A stretch of 64,000 nt of DNA, from contig NZ_CP139304.1 in NCBI RefSeq assembly GCF_034092415.1, positions 1 to 64,000 on the forward strand. Reading direction: 5' to 3'. A program made the position numbers and the translations under genes. The notes beneath the pieces are model-generated. The model was not told where the DNA came from, did not search any database, and saw only the letters and a list, made by a program, of their open reading frames with translations. Positions 1 through 9,169 of the stretch are shown here, one piece after another. Source of the DNA: Prochlorococcus sp. MIT 1341 (GTDB lineage Bacteria; Cyanobacteriota; Cyanobacteriia; PCC-6307; Cyanobiaceae). Position 1 is the first letter of the stretch, and the number at the start of each line of letters is the position of its first letter.

Positions 1-137
1 GAGAAAAGGCAGTTGGGGGAAGGTCCTATTGGCTTGGGCTAAGTCCTAGAAGCTTCTCTAGAAGAATTCGAAGTTCAAACCAAGTAATGGACTATCTACG
101 AGAATTGCCTAGATTCCAATACTTATCTGCAAAATAC
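1..137. other. leader region upstream of dnaA
   Basis: This is the left edge of the window. One plus-strand frame is open from base 1 to a TAA at 40-42 (last residues GEGPIGLG), which could be the 3' end of an upstream gene, but 13 codons are too few to judge. A 10-bp perfect palindrome, AGAAGCTTCT, lies at 48-57. No DnaA box resembling the cyanobacterial TTTTCCACA consensus is visible, so nothing here marks a replication origin. Confidence 0.2.
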
Positions 138-1547
138 GTGGTGTCAACGGGTGATGAGATTTGGTTCAAGGTTCAAAAGAGCCTTCAAAGCAATCTCAGT
201 AAACCCACTTTTGAGACTTGGATTCGCCCTGCCCGATGCGGTGGCTTTGTTGATGGGGAGTTGAAGCTTTTAGCGCCTAACAGTTTTTCAAGTGATTGGT
301 TGAGGAAAAATTATGTACATACTATTGAACAAGTTGTTAGGGAAATTTGTGGAAAGGATATAAGAGTTACCGTTCAAGCAAGCGAAGAAGGACAATTTGC
401 TCAATCTTCAACGAGCGGTTTTAAAAGCGCTCCTATTGACTCAACTGTTGGCAGAAATGGTGTAACCGAAGAAAGAAATTCTTCTCAATCAATAATAAAT
501 AGCCCTAAAAGAGTTATCCCAGCTTTAAATCTTCGGTACGTATTTAATCGTTTTGTTGTTGGCCCCAATAGTCGGATGGCTCATGCAGCGGCATTGGCTG
601 TATCTGAGGCACCAGGTCGAGAATTTAATCCATTGTTTATTTGTGGTGGAGTAGGGCTGGGGAAAACTCACTTAATGCAGGCTATTGGTCATTACCGACT
701 GGAAATTGATCCAAAAGCAAAAGTCTCTTATGTTTCAACAGAGAAGTTTACAAATGATTTAATAGTAGCTATTAGAAAAGATGGTATGCAGGCGTTTAGG
801 AATAGATATAGGGAAGCTGACCTAGTACTTGTAGACGATATTCAATTTATTGAAGGGAAGGAATATACACAGGAAGAGTTTTTTCATACCTTTAACGCTT
901 TACATGAAGCTGGCAAACAAATTGTGATTGCTAGTGATCGTCCTCCTAGCCAGATTCCCAGACTTCAAGAGCGCTTAATCTCAAGATTTTCAATGGGTTT
1001 GATTGCTGATATTCAGCCTCCTGACTTGGAGACAAGAATGGCTATTTTGCAAAAAAAAGCGGAGCAAGAGCGGATGAGGCTCCCGCGCGAATTGATTCAT
1101 TTCATCGCTGGAAGGTTTACTTCAAATATTCGTGAGCTTGAGGGTGCCCTTACAAGGGCAGTCGCTTTTGCTTCCATAACGGGATTGCCTATGACGGTTG
1201 AATCAGTTGCTCCCATGCTGGATCCGAATAGCCAGGGAGTTGATGTTACCCCTCAGCAAGTGATGGAAAAAGTGGCCGAGGTTTTTGAGGTAACCCAAGA
1301 GGAGATGCAAAGCACTAGTAGGAGAAGACCCGTTAGTCAGGCGCGTCAAATCGGAATGTATTTGATGCGAAAGGGGACTAATTTAAGCTTGCCCCGTATA
1401 GGAGAAGCTTTTGGGGGTAAAGATCACACTACGGTTATGTATGCAATTGAGCAGGTCGATAAGAAATTGTCTTCGGATCCAAAGATGGCAAGCCAGGTTC
1501 AGAAAATAAAGGATTTGTTGCAGATTGACTCAAGAAGTAAAACATGA
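138..1547 (+). CDS. dnaA: chromosomal replication initiator protein DnaA
   Basis: DnaA is the AAA+ ATPase that binds DnaA boxes and opens the replication origin. The protein shows the N-terminal domain ([10 protein letters not shown]), a variable linker rich in Ser and Thr, the Walker A motif GGVGLGKT, Walker [10 protein letters not shown], and the C-terminal DNA-binding signature [14 protein letters not shown]. The frame is open further left and has an ATG at 87, but the 17 extra residues look nothing like DnaA. Family members usually begin a few residues before the EIW..VQ segment, so GTG at 138 (or GTG at 141) is the more likely start. No clear Shine-Dalgarno sequence precedes any of these. 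It converges with the glutathione S-transferase gene. Confidence 0.95.
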   Translation: MVSTGDEIWFKVQKSLQSNLSKPTFETWIRPARCGGFVDGELKLLAPNSFSSDWLRKNYVHTIEQVVREICGKDIRVTVQASEEGQFAQSSTSGFKSAPIDSTVGRNGVTEERNSSQSIINSPKRVIPALNLRYVFNRFVVGPNSRMAHAAALAVSEAPGREFNPLFICGGVGLGKTHLMQAIGHYRLEIDPKAKVSYVSTEKFTNDLIVAIRKDGMQAFRNRYREADLVLVDDIQFIEGKEYTQEEFFHTFNALHEAGKQIVIASDRPPSQIPRLQERLISRFSMGLIADIQPPDLETRMAILQKKAEQERMRLPRELIHFIAGRFTSNIRELEGALTRAVAFASITGLPMTVESVAPMLDPNSQGVDVTPQQVMEKVAEVFEVTQEEMQSTSRRRPVSQARQIGMYLMRKGTNLSLPRIGEAFGGKDHTTVMYAIEQVDKKLSSDPKMASQVQKIKDLLQIDSRSKT

Positions 1548-1593
1548 TATTTCGTTGATTAGTTTTTTAAGGAGTTGTTCTAGCGAGGTATAT

Positions 1594-2856
1594 CTACTTG
1601 ATCAGATTATTTCCCCTCAGAAATGGGATAGGGTTCTGATCTAATCTGTCTTTTTTAGAGATAGATGGCCCTCCGTCTGGGCCATCTAATGAAGCTGTTC
1701 TTTCTAGTGACTGTCGAAATCTCCGTGCTGCTAGGAGTGGCATGTCTCTTGGGACAGATACTCTGTCTCTTAGGTATCTCAACGCAGAGGCTGATCCTTT
1801 GTTGGGAGAAACATTAGTCTCTAGGATCATTGAAGTTAATGCAGCTCTTAATGGTTGATCAAAATATGTCGGACCAAGAGGATTTGTCGTAATTAGATTT
1901 TTTCTGTGTTTCAAAACTCTTATTAAAGCTATGTTTTGTGAGTTGCTTGTTTCTTCTACCCAGGAAGTTTCCATTTCTCCTAAGCCACTTCCAGAGTCAA
2001 TCGTTTTGGAGAAGTATTGTTGGTTAGGGTTAGACTCAATCCAGCAGCCTCCCATTTGAGGAGGTAAGTCGTGAGCATGTGTATGCATGTCTCCCTGTGT
2101 ACCGCGATAAACAGTATGTGCTTCGAGATTTCGTAACCATTTGTCTATTAAAGGGTGTTGTTCTCTGAGATTGAGGCCCTTGTAGTAGGCAAGTGAGGCA
2201 TTCATCCTCTCTAAGTATGGAATAAAAATAATATCAGCAGTTCCTGGAATATTAAGGTTTTGCTCATTTTGCTTAGGGTCTATCCATTTCCCACCATGCT
2301 GAGCCAGATGACTTTCCATTTTGTTGGCAAGTGTGCGGAATGTCTCCTGATACCTTTTTTCTTTCTCCAAGCCAGGGGATGGAGTACATAGCCATTGACA
2401 CCAAGCTTGAAAAAGTAGTCTTTCTAAGTGACGTAAATCTAGTATCTTTCGATTCATAAAGGGACTCCCTAGTGGCCCAAAAGCTTTTTCAAGAGCCATT
2501 AGAATCAGATCACTTTCAGTGATAAGTCTTTGGTCTATCTCTATTGCTGGAAGCATTCCAGTAGGAACTTTTTTTAGATACCAACCTTCTTTTTTTCCAT
2601 AGCATCGCATAGTTACCTTTTTGATTCTGTATGGAATTTGCTTCCATTCCAGCCAAAGCCATATTTTTTGGCAGTAGGGGCACCATGCGTGATGATCTCG
2701 ATATAGGGTTACTCGTACATTCTCTTCCTTCTTACCAAATAACCTTAGGTTTGATTGTGCATTTGTCGGGCCATGAACTCGGTCCTCTTCTTTAGAGGCA
2801 TATCTTTCCAATTCTTCCCAAGGAAGAGCTTTTAGCGAAGGATTGGATGATTTCAT
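1594..2856 (-). CDS. glutathione S-transferase family protein with an extended C-terminus
   Basis: The protein has 420 residues. An N-terminal thioredoxin-like GST domain is recognisable from a CPYC motif at residues 59-62 and the cis-proline segment VPTGMLPAIEID around residue 100, followed by an all-helical GST C-terminal domain to about residue 250. The remaining roughly 150 residues are not typical of GST and have no recognised domain. CPYC is the dithiol form found in glutaredoxin-like and omega-like GSTs, so a redox role is plausible. The gene is divergent from glutathione reductase at 3050, which fits glutathione metabolism. Substrate is unknown. Confidence 0.85.
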   Translation of the reverse strand: MKSSNPSLKALPWEELERYASKEEDRVHGPTNAQSNLRLFGKKEENVRVTLYRDHHAWCPYCQKIWLWLEWKQIPYRIKKVTMRCYGKKEGWYLKKVPTGMLPAIEIDQRLITESDLILMALEKAFGPLGSPFMNRKILDLRHLERLLFQAWCQWLCTPSPGLEKEKRYQETFRTLANKMESHLAQHGGKWIDPKQNEQNLNIPGTADIIFIPYLERMNASLAYYKGLNLREQHPLIDKWLRNLEAHTVYRGTQGDMHTHAHDLPPQMGGCWIESNPNQQYFSKTIDSGSGLGEMETSWVEETSNSQNIALIRVLKHRKNLITTNPLGPTYFDQPLRAALTSMILETNVSPNKGSASALRYLRDRVSVPRDMPLLAARRFRQSLERTASLDGPDGGPSISKKDRLDQNPIPFLRGNNLIK

Positions 2857-3049
2857 TAGGAGCTTTTGGTTTGTTGGAACTTGATTCAGAGGTTTTGTAT
2901 GATTGCCAAATGTTCCTTCCTTGAATATTAGACAACTATTAGTGGGCTCCTATCTTTTATGTTGCTAGGGCTTAATAGAAAATAGTATAAAAGGGATAGG
3001 TATTGTTTAACAATTAAAATTTGAGCATTCAACAAAATAATTTTTTATT

Positions 3050-4411
3050 TTGGACCATCTTTATGATTTAATCGTCCTTGGAGCAGGCTCCGGAGGCTTG
3101 GCTGCGGCTAAAAGGGCTGCGAGTTACGGGGCTAATGTGGCGATTGTTGAGGGTGACCGTGTGGGAGGCACTTGTGTTATTCGTGGGTGTGTTCCTAAGA
3201 AGCTTTTGGTTTATGGGTCAAATTATCGAGAATTGACTGAAGCCGCGTCTTCCTTTGGGGTGATTTTTAAAGAAGTTGATTTTGATGTGGCTTTATTGTT
3301 GGCAAATGTAAGAGAAGAAGTTTCTCGTCTTAATGTTTTGCATAAAACAATGTTAAAGAAAGCAGGAGTTGAATTGTTTTCTGGTTGGGGAAGTTTTTAT
3401 GATCCAAATAATATTTATATTTCAAGAGATATTGGCAAAGATACTGAGAAAGTTATTTCTGGGAAACGCATTTTAATAGCTTCAGGAGGGAGGCCTTCTC
3501 GCCCATCAATACCTGGTGCTGAGTTGGGTTGGATAAGTGACGATATGTTTATGCTAGAAAAATTTCCTGAGCATGTTGTAGTTGTTGGTGCTGGCTTCAT
3601 TGCTTGTGAGTTCTCATGCATTCTTCATGGATTAGGTGTTCGAGTTACTCAGTTGGTTCGAGGGAAGAGGATGTTGCGTGGGTTTGATGAGGAACTTGTT
3701 AATTACCTGCAGGATAATATGAGAGAAAAAGGAATTTCAATCATCTATGAAAACTCTCCAACAGCAATTTCTGGTAAGCGTGGAAAGTTAAAAGTATTTA
3801 CTCATGATGACTCATCTATTGATTGTGGAGGGATTCTTTTTGCAACTGGACGAAAACCATACATAGAGAATCTAAGACTTCATAATGCAGGAGTCAATAT
3901 AGAAGATGGCCGCATTGTTGTAGACAAGAATCAAGCTACAAATATTCCAAGTATATTTGCGGTTGGAGATGTCACCGACAAAATTAATTTGACTCCAGTT
4001 GCAGTAGATGAAGGACGAGCTTTTGCTGATAGTATTTATGGAGATTCCAACAGAGTTGTAGATCACGAATTAGTTGCGAAGGCGGTCTTTTGTGATCCGG
4101 AAATAGCTAGTGTTGGTTTAACAGAAGTAGAGGCTATAGAGACTTATGGAAAATCTAAAATTAGAATTTATAAGTCTAGGTTTAGGCCGATGTCAAAAGC
4201 TTTAGTTAAGCGGGGTTCGGGCTGCTTTTTGAAACTTGTTACTGAAACCCATTCAGGCAAAATCCTTGGCTGTCATATGGCTGGGGAACATGCGTCTGAA
4301 ATTATTCAAATGGCATCAATCTCCATAGGAATGGGTGCTAAAAAGAGTGATTTCGATAAGACAATGGCACTTCATCCTACAGTGGCTGAGGAATTTGTTA
4401 CTATGGTTTAA
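3050..4411 (+). CDS. gor: glutathione reductase (NADPH)
   Basis: This flavoprotein disulfide reductase reduces oxidised glutathione with NADPH. Visible motifs are the FAD-binding GAGSGG at residues 11-16, the redox-active disulfide in GGTCVIRGC (Cys42 and Cys47), the NAD(P)-binding VVVGAGFIACEF, the second FAD motif IFAVGDVTD, and the C-terminal active-site histidine in LHPTVAEEF. The length of 453 residues is normal. The start is TTG at 3050: an in-frame TAA lies at 3038-3040, and the first residues match the family N-terminus. There is no obvious Shine-Dalgarno sequence. It is divergent from the GST gene and convergent with the exchanger gene. Confidence 0.94.
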   Translation: MDHLYDLIVLGAGSGGLAAAKRAASYGANVAIVEGDRVGGTCVIRGCVPKKLLVYGSNYRELTEAASSFGVIFKEVDFDVALLLANVREEVSRLNVLHKTMLKKAGVELFSGWGSFYDPNNIYISRDIGKDTEKVISGKRILIASGGRPSRPSIPGAELGWISDDMFMLEKFPEHVVVVGAGFIACEFSCILHGLGVRVTQLVRGKRMLRGFDEELVNYLQDNMREKGISIIYENSPTAISGKRGKLKVFTHDDSSIDCGGILFATGRKPYIENLRLHNAGVNIEDGRIVVDKNQATNIPSIFAVGDVTDKINLTPVAVDEGRAFADSIYGDSNRVVDHELVAKAVFCDPEIASVGLTEVEAIETYGKSKIRIYKSRFRPMSKALVKRGSGCFLKLVTETHSGKILGCHMAGEHASEIIQMASISIGMGAKKSDFDKTMALHPTVAEEFVTMV

Positions 4412-4450
4412 CCTCTACGAATCTATTTATTAAGCTTTAACATTATGAAC

Positions 4451-5548
4451 TTACCTAAGACTGTTTGACTTGAGATATCTCCAATAGGAAAGTGTTTGAA
4501 ATATGATGATTAAAATAACAGCTGGAATAACCACGCAAGCAATTGTTATACGGAAATTATCTTGCCATTCAGGTATTGTATGAGGGAGGACTTTTTCAAC
4601 TATATAGAAGATATATAAACCCAGCAATATACCCCCTTCTAGACGGCTAATTAATCCCTTTGTCCAGAAAATTGGCATGCAAGCAAGGGTTGTTAAAACC
4701 ATTACTGGTAAATCTCTATTTATAATTAATTGGTCTACGTATAGCCCCTGTCCTGTTGAGACAATTGCGCTACTACTTAGTACAAGTAGTTGGTTCAAGA
4801 GACTACTGCCAATTACATTGCCAATCGCAAGGTCTGTTCTCCCTTTAAGGGCTGCAACTAAAGATGTAATTAACTCTGGCATAGAGGTTCCCGCTGAAAC
4901 AATCGTCAGCCCTATAACTGTTTCACTTACCCCTAACCAAATGGCTAAATCGCTAGCACCTTTCACAAGAAGGTTTGAGCCAAAACTTAAGAGAACTATT
5001 CCGCTTAATAATAAGGTCAAGGCTTTTGCCAAATTGGTATCGCTGGTTTGAATATTTATTTCTGGTTCAGCTTCCTCTATTTCTTCAGGCTCTTCTCTTG
5101 CTGTACGTATTTCCCAAGCTGAATTAATTATTAGGGCGACTAACAAAGCTGTCCCGGATTGCCAGGTGATATGGCCTGTTGATGACATTCCCCAGACTGC
5201 GGTGGATATGGCTATTAATAACGGGACGTCCCTTCTAACTAGTCGACTTTCGACCTTTAAAGGCACAATAAGAGCACTACAACCTAAAACGACCATTACA
5301 TTAAAGATATTGCTACCAACTACATTGCTTACAGCAAGTGCATCAGAGCCCTTTATTACTGAGCCCACACTTACGAATAGTTCAGGAGCACTAGTCCCAA
5401 GTGAAACTACAGTTAGGCCTATTACGAGTTGAGGAATTCCAAGAATCAAGGCGAGTGCTACTGATCCTTGGACAAAGAATTCCCCACCTCCAAATAATAA
5501 GCATATTCCTATCAGCACTTCTAAGGCTGAAAGGAGAGAGGCTGGCAT
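4451..5548 (-). CDS. CaCA-family Na+/Ca2+ exchanger-like membrane protein (YrbG type)
   Basis: This 365-residue integral membrane protein has two inverted halves, each with the CaCA alpha-repeat pair: LGTSAPELF and GSNIFNVMVVLG in the first half, AGTSMPELI and GNVIGSSLLNQLLVL in the second. The acidic residue in each SAPEL or SMPEL motif is the family's cation ligand. The halves are linked by an acidic, Glu-rich stretch (residues about 150-165), probably cytosolic. It likely exchanges Ca2+ for Na+ or H+ across the plasma membrane; the ions cannot be settled from sequence. Confidence 0.9.
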   Translation of the reverse strand: MPASLLSALEVLIGICLLFGGGEFFVQGSVALALILGIPQLVIGLTVVSLGTSAPELFVSVGSVIKGSDALAVSNVVGSNIFNVMVVLGCSALIVPLKVESRLVRRDVPLLIAISTAVWGMSSTGHITWQSGTALLVALIINSAWEIRTAREEPEEIEEAEPEINIQTSDTNLAKALTLLLSGIVLLSFGSNLLVKGASDLAIWLGVSETVIGLTIVSAGTSMPELITSLVAALKGRTDLAIGNVIGSSLLNQLLVLSSSAIVSTGQGLYVDQLIINRDLPVMVLTTLACMPIFWTKGLISRLEGGILLGLYIFYIVEKVLPHTIPEWQDNFRITIACVVIPAVILIIIFQTLSYWRYLKSNSLR

Positions 5549-5611
5549 AGCATTAAAATACTTTTTTGAATTCTGACTAGTTTGTCTAGATATTTCTTGT
5601 TTTGCAATGAA

Positions 5612-5758
5612 TTAAAAGCGTTTTAAATGATGGTTTAAGAGCTTTTGAAGGGCCCAGAAATTAAAGGAAATGTTTTCTTGACTCAATCCCGCATAGTAAG
5701 TCTTCGCTTTTTCTGCAATATCTGAGGCTCTAATAGAATTAATTACTATAGTGGTCAT
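5612..5758 (-). CDS. small protein of 48 residues, function unknown
   Basis: An ATG at 5758 opens a 48-codon frame ending at TAA 5612-5614. The upstream bases read GAGGAAACCATA, a purine-rich ribosome binding site about 7 bases before the ATG. The peptide begins MTTIVINSIRASDIAEKAK and ends in a basic tail (HHLKRF). It looks like a small folded, amphipathic, partly helical protein, not a membrane peptide. It lies between the exchanger (same strand, 63 bases further on) and pyrC (divergent). I do not recognise a family. Codon use resembles its neighbours. Confidence 0.6.
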   Translation of the reverse strand: MTTIVINSIRASDIAEKAKTYYAGLSQENISFNFWALQKLLNHHLKRF

Positions 5759-5835
5759 TATGGTTTCCTCAAAAATGAAGTTGGTTCTTTATTTTTTATT
5801 GGACCATTTAGAAAGCTACCAAATACCGGATCTTT

Positions 5836-6927
5836 GTGGACGTTTCTCCTGAAAAAATAACTCTGATTCAGCCAGATGATTGGCATGTTCATTTAAGGGA
5901 TGGATCAATTCTTAATGGTGTACTCCCTAGTACAGCTAGGACTTTCAGACGTGCAATTGTAATGCCTAACCTGAAACCACCTATAACTACAGTGGAGTCA
6001 GCGATTCAATACAAAAAACGAATTGTTTCTGCTCTTCCAAAAGGAGTTGAATTTACTCCTCTGATGACTGTTTATTTAACCGAGAATCTGTCTTCTGAAG
6101 TATTAAAAAAAGGACATCGTGAGGGGGTTTTTTTTGCCGCAAAGCTTTATCCAGCTAATTCTACGACTAATTCTTCTGATGGTGTTAGGGATTTAAGTGC
6201 AATTGACTCTTTATTGGAGACGATGGAAAATCTCGGGTTACCACTTTTAATTCATGGTGAGGTGACCGACCCTAAAATTGATATTTTTGATAGGGAGGAA
6301 GTATTTATTGATAGGCATTTGTCTTCATTGATAAGAAAACATCAAGGCCTTCGAGTTGTTCTCGAGCACATTACTACTGAACCGGCTGTTCAATTTGTAG
6401 AGTCAAGTTCTGATATGTTGGCCGCAACAATTACTCCTCATCATTTGCATATAAATCGTAATGCAATGTTTGAAGGTGGATTTCGTAGTGACTTTTATTG
6501 TTTACCAGTTGCAAAGAGAGAGCGTCATAGACTGGCCTTAAGAAAGGCTGCGACAAGTGGGAAAAGTTGCTTTTTTCTTGGGACAGATTCAGCACCTCAT
6601 AGACGTCAAGATAAAGAGAGTTCTTGTGGGTGCGCAGGTATCTTTAATGCCCATTATGCGTTGGAGAGTTATGCAGAGGTCTTTGAACAGGAGTGCGCCC
6701 TTCATAACTTTGAATCTTTTGCAAGTGTTAATGGAGCAACTTTTTATGGATTACCTCTGAATACAAATTTAATTACTTTGGCTCGAAGCCCTCAGGTTGT
6801 ACCAAAAACCTTTCAATTGCCAGGTTTTTGCGAGAGGGAAGAATATCTAGTTCCATTTCATGCTGGACACACTCTGAGATGGTCTGTTGTGTTTGAAGGA
6901 GCTAATCATGAAGATAGATCTGCATAG
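5836..6927 (+). CDS. pyrC: dihydroorotase, homodimeric class II type
   Basis: The enzyme cyclises N-carbamoyl-aspartate to dihydroorotate, the third step of pyrimidine synthesis. Zinc-binding and catalytic landmarks are present: the HVH pair in DDWHVHLRDG, the lysine normally carboxylated in AAKLYPANSTTNS, histidines in LIHGEVTD and LEHITT, and the catalytic aspartate in FLGTDSAPH. The 363-residue length is slightly longer than the E. coli type (about 348). The start is GTG at 5836 and places the metal-binding motif at its usual distance from the N-terminus. Confidence 0.94.
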   Translation: MDVSPEKITLIQPDDWHVHLRDGSILNGVLPSTARTFRRAIVMPNLKPPITTVESAIQYKKRIVSALPKGVEFTPLMTVYLTENLSSEVLKKGHREGVFFAAKLYPANSTTNSSDGVRDLSAIDSLLETMENLGLPLLIHGEVTDPKIDIFDREEVFIDRHLSSLIRKHQGLRVVLEHITTEPAVQFVESSSDMLAATITPHHLHINRNAMFEGGFRSDFYCLPVAKRERHRLALRKAATSGKSCFFLGTDSAPHRRQDKESSCGCAGIFNAHYALESYAEVFEQECALHNFESFASVNGATFYGLPLNTNLITLARSPQVVPKTFQLPGFCEREEYLVPFHAGHTLRWSVVFEGANHEDRSA

Positions 6928-7052
6928 CAAAACACTTTTTTGGTTGGAACCTAATTTTTACCCAATTATTTTTTCAACTTCCAAAGTAGAAACTGAGTAG
7001 GAACTCTTATAAGTTTTCATGCATGGATTGAGGGAAAACCAAATTTTATTAA

Positions 7053-7138
7053 TGGGGGCAGGGGGACTTGAACCCCCACATCCGTTTCGGGACTAGCGAT
7101 TTTAAGTCGCTTGCGTCTACCAATTCCGCCATGCCCCC
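7053..7138 (-). tRNA. tRNA-Leu (anticodon UAA), uninterrupted
   Basis: On the minus strand the sequence begins GGGGGCATGGCGGAATTGG and ends TGCCCCC followed by discriminator A, giving a perfect 7-bp acceptor stem (7132-7138 with 7054-7060). The anticodon loop is CTTAAAA, so the anticodon is TAA. A long variable arm marks a class II tRNA. The T arm contains GTTCAAG between GGGGG and CCCCC. CCA is not encoded. No group I intron interrupts the anticodon, unlike the trnL(UAA) of many other cyanobacteria. Confidence 0.97.
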
Positions 7139-7193
7139 AAAATTGGGCCGGTCAAAGACCTTCAATACATCTTAGATTGAGATTAGTAAGTTG

Positions 7194-7454
7194 ATGCGTA
7201 TTGTGTCTGTTCAGACTTTTGAGACTCTTGCCATGACAAATTCTTTTGTTGTACTTGGCGCGTATGCATTTATCGGGGTTGTGTATTTAGTTGCTGTTCC
7301 ACTTCTTTTGTATTTCTGGATGAACATCCGTTGGCATGAAATGGGTAAAATTGAAAGATTGAGTGTTTATGGCCTGGTCTTTTTATTTTTCCCAGGGTTG
7401 ATTTTGTTTGCTCCCTTCTTAAATTTGCGTTTACAAGGTCAAAGGGAGGATTGA
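7194..7454 (+). CDS. ndhL: NAD(P)H-quinone oxidoreductase subunit L
   Basis: NdhL is a small membrane subunit specific to the cyanobacterial and plastid NDH-1 complex of the thylakoid, acting in respiration and cyclic electron flow. Two hydrophobic helices are visible ([25 protein letters not shown] and [20 protein letters not shown]) with the characteristic [11 protein letters not shown] linker. A TTG at 7191 and an ATG at 7194 are adjacent; another ATG is at 7233. The DUF3007 gene begins 4 bases downstream and trpA follows, an arrangement common in cyanobacteria. Confidence 0.92.
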   Translation: MRIVSVQTFETLAMTNSFVVLGAYAFIGVVYLVAVPLLLYFWMNIRWHEMGKIERLSVYGLVFLFFPGLILFAPFLNLRLQGQRED

Positions 7455-7458
7455 GATA

Positions 7459-7782
7459 GTGACAAGATTAGGAGTGATTCAGCTTGGGTTAGGTGTTTTT
7501 GCGCTGGGTGGACTTGGGTATTTGGTTTTTAGATTGATTGGTGTTAATGGTGGCTCTGCTGGGATTGCATCAGAAGCACTCCTCGTTTTGATTGTGCTTG
7601 GCTGGACAGGTTCCTATTTATTTCGTGTTGTTAGCGGGAAAATGACTTTTATGGAACAGCGTAAGCGTTATCGCAAAGCATATGAAGATCTAAAGACTTC
7701 TGAACTTCAAGAGCGATTTGCTTCCTTACCTAAGGATGAGCAGATTAGGCTCATGAAGGAACTTGAAAGTGATAAAGAATGA
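7459..7782 (+). CDS. DUF3007 family membrane protein
   Basis: This 107-residue protein has two N-terminal transmembrane helices (about residues 6-25 and 38-55) followed by a soluble, charged C-terminal helix region (EQRKRYRKAYEDLKTSELQERF). It belongs to the cyanobacterial and plastid DUF3007 family, whose members typically sit next to ndhL. The GTG start at 7459 lies 4 bases after the ndhL stop, so the two are probably cotranscribed. A role connected with NDH-1 is a guess from position only. Confidence 0.85.
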   Translation: MTRLGVIQLGLGVFALGGLGYLVFRLIGVNGGSAGIASEALLVLIVLGWTGSYLFRVVSGKMTFMEQRKRYRKAYEDLKTSELQERFASLPKDEQIRLMKELESDKE

Positions 7783-7870
7783 CACGTAGAAGCTCCTATG
7801 AATTTGCTTCTAATATCGTTATTCTAATTAATTTCATTCTTTGAATTCTGAGAGTTATCAGGAGACCACA

Positions 7871-8674
7871 TTGGAAAAACAATCCAAAATTCTTCGCACA
7901 TTCGAGTCCCTAGCCAACCAAAAGCGAATCGCGTTGATGCCATTCCTAATGGCCGGTGACCCTGATCTGGACACGACAGCAGATGTGTTATTGGAGCTTG
8001 AGAAAGCAGGTGCCGATATGGTTGAGCTTGGTATTCCTTATAGCGATCCACTAGCAGATGGACCTGTTATTCAAGAGGCTGCTTCACGTGCACTTTTGTC
8101 TGGTACAACTCCTAAAAAAGTCTTGGGAATGTTGAGCACGCTGAAAGTTAAGTTATCGATACCAATTATCCTTTTTACTTATACCAATCCATTGTTGACT
8201 ATTGGGATGGAGGAATTTTGTGCTCAGGCATCTAAATCTGGTGCGGCAGGACTTGTTGTTCCTGACTTGCCTCTTGAAGAAGCTTTGCGCCTTTCTCCTA
8301 TCGCTTCATCAAATGGTTTGGATTTGATATTGCTTGTTGCTCCCACCACACCGATTGAGAGAATGAAAAGGATCGCAGAAAATAGTAAAGGTTTTACGTA
8401 TTTGGTAAGTGTTACTGGAGTGACAGGTGAACGAGTGGCGATAGAAGACCGTGTAGAGGGATTAGTTAAACAACTGAAGGAATCTTCATCTTTACCGGTA
8501 GCGGTAGGCTTTGGTATTTCAGGGCCTGAACAAGTGAGTAAGGTAAGAGCTTGGGGAGCAGATGGAGCAATAGTTGGGAGTGCACTTGTCAAAAGGATTG
8601 CAAACGCATCGCTTGGCAACAAATCTCAAGAAGCAAGAGATTTTTGTCGGCAGTTAAGAGATGCTGCTGGATGA
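7871..8674 (+). CDS. trpA: tryptophan synthase alpha chain
   Basis: TrpA cleaves indole-3-glycerol phosphate to indole and glyceraldehyde 3-phosphate and passes indole to TrpB. Catalytic landmarks are the glutamate in [18 protein letters not shown], the aspartate in [12 protein letters not shown], and the phosphate-binding segments GVTGER and [10 protein letters not shown]. An in-frame TTG at 7841 would add ten residues, but TTG at 7871 is preceded by AGGAG at 7860-7864 with 6 bases of spacing and gives the expected N-terminus, so I chose it. It follows ndhL-DUF3007 and converges on the AbrB gene. Confidence 0.95.
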   Translation: MEKQSKILRTFESLANQKRIALMPFLMAGDPDLDTTADVLLELEKAGADMVELGIPYSDPLADGPVIQEAASRALLSGTTPKKVLGMLSTLKVKLSIPIILFTYTNPLLTIGMEEFCAQASKSGAAGLVVPDLPLEEALRLSPIASSNGLDLILLVAPTTPIERMKRIAENSKGFTYLVSVTGVTGERVAIEDRVEGLVKQLKESSSLPVAVGFGISGPEQVSKVRAWGADGAIVGSALVKRIANASLGNKSQEARDFCRQLRDAAG

Positions 8675-8735
8675 ATCTGTATTGCTTTCTGGATTAATTT
8701 TTTGGTGTTTAGGCTATTAATAAAACCAATAAAAA

Positions 8736-8762
8736 TGTCCTACCCACTATGTAGGCAGGACA
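8736..8762. terminator. hairpin between convergent trpA and abrB genes
   Basis: TGTCCTACC at 8736-8744 pairs with GGCAGGACA at 8754-8762 with one mismatch, leaving a 9-base loop. The hairpin sits between two converging genes and is preceded on the plus strand by an A-run (8731-8735), which would be a U-run for the minus-strand transcript from abrB. It may act as a bidirectional terminator. A second weaker stem (CGAGA with TCTCG) lies near 8794-8809. Confidence 0.5.
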
Positions 8763-8812
8763 GACATCTGTTTAAGGATCTTTGATGGTGTGGCGAGATT
8801 TATTTCTCGTCT

Positions 8813-9169
8813 TCAGCTTTCCCCTTCAGGAATTAGCCTAAAGCCTTTGCGACCCATTTTGATCTCAAAATTGTCTCCGGGCTTCAGGTCAAGTAAAGCC
8901 GTATAGGCTTTACCTATAAGGAGGTTACCATTCCCTTGAACAGTTGCTGTGTAGCTCAATTTCCTTCCACCTTTACCAACACCGCTTGAAGCTTCAGACG
9001 CAAGACTTACACCTTTTGCTTCAAGCAGAGCTTCATAGAAAGCAGTGAAGTTTAGACGTTCACCACCACTTTTCTTTGTGGATACATAACCACAAGCTTT
9101 TACTAAATCGGACTTACTTACATCACCAAGATCTTTGACTTTGGCGAGAAGTTCTTTCCCAGTGAGCAT
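8813..9169 (-). CDS. cyanobacterial AbrB-type transcriptional regulator (cyAbrB)
   Basis: This 118-residue protein has the cyAbrB layout: a conserved N-terminal region (LTGKELLAKVKDLGDVSKSD, ACGY) and a C-terminal swapped-hairpin DNA-binding segment (SYTATVQGNGNLLIGKAY ... LKPGDNFEI). In cyanobacteria these proteins are nucleoid-associated global regulators of carbon and nitrogen metabolism genes. Upstream of the start, at 9201-9217, is a CACTAA-GTTTA-TTAGTG dyad that could be an operator; this is speculative. No strong ribosome binding site is seen. Confidence 0.92.
   Translation of the reverse strand: MLTGKELLAKVKDLGDVSKSDLVKACGYVSTKKSGGERLNFTAFYEALLEAKGVSLASEASSGVGKGGRKLSYTATVQGNGNLLIGKAYTALLDLKPGDNFEIKMGRKGFRLIPEGES

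Noticed and set aside
1-137. Replication origin next to dnaA
   Set aside because: No DnaA-box cluster is visible; in Prochlorococcus as I recall it dnaA is not at the origin-defining dnaN locus.
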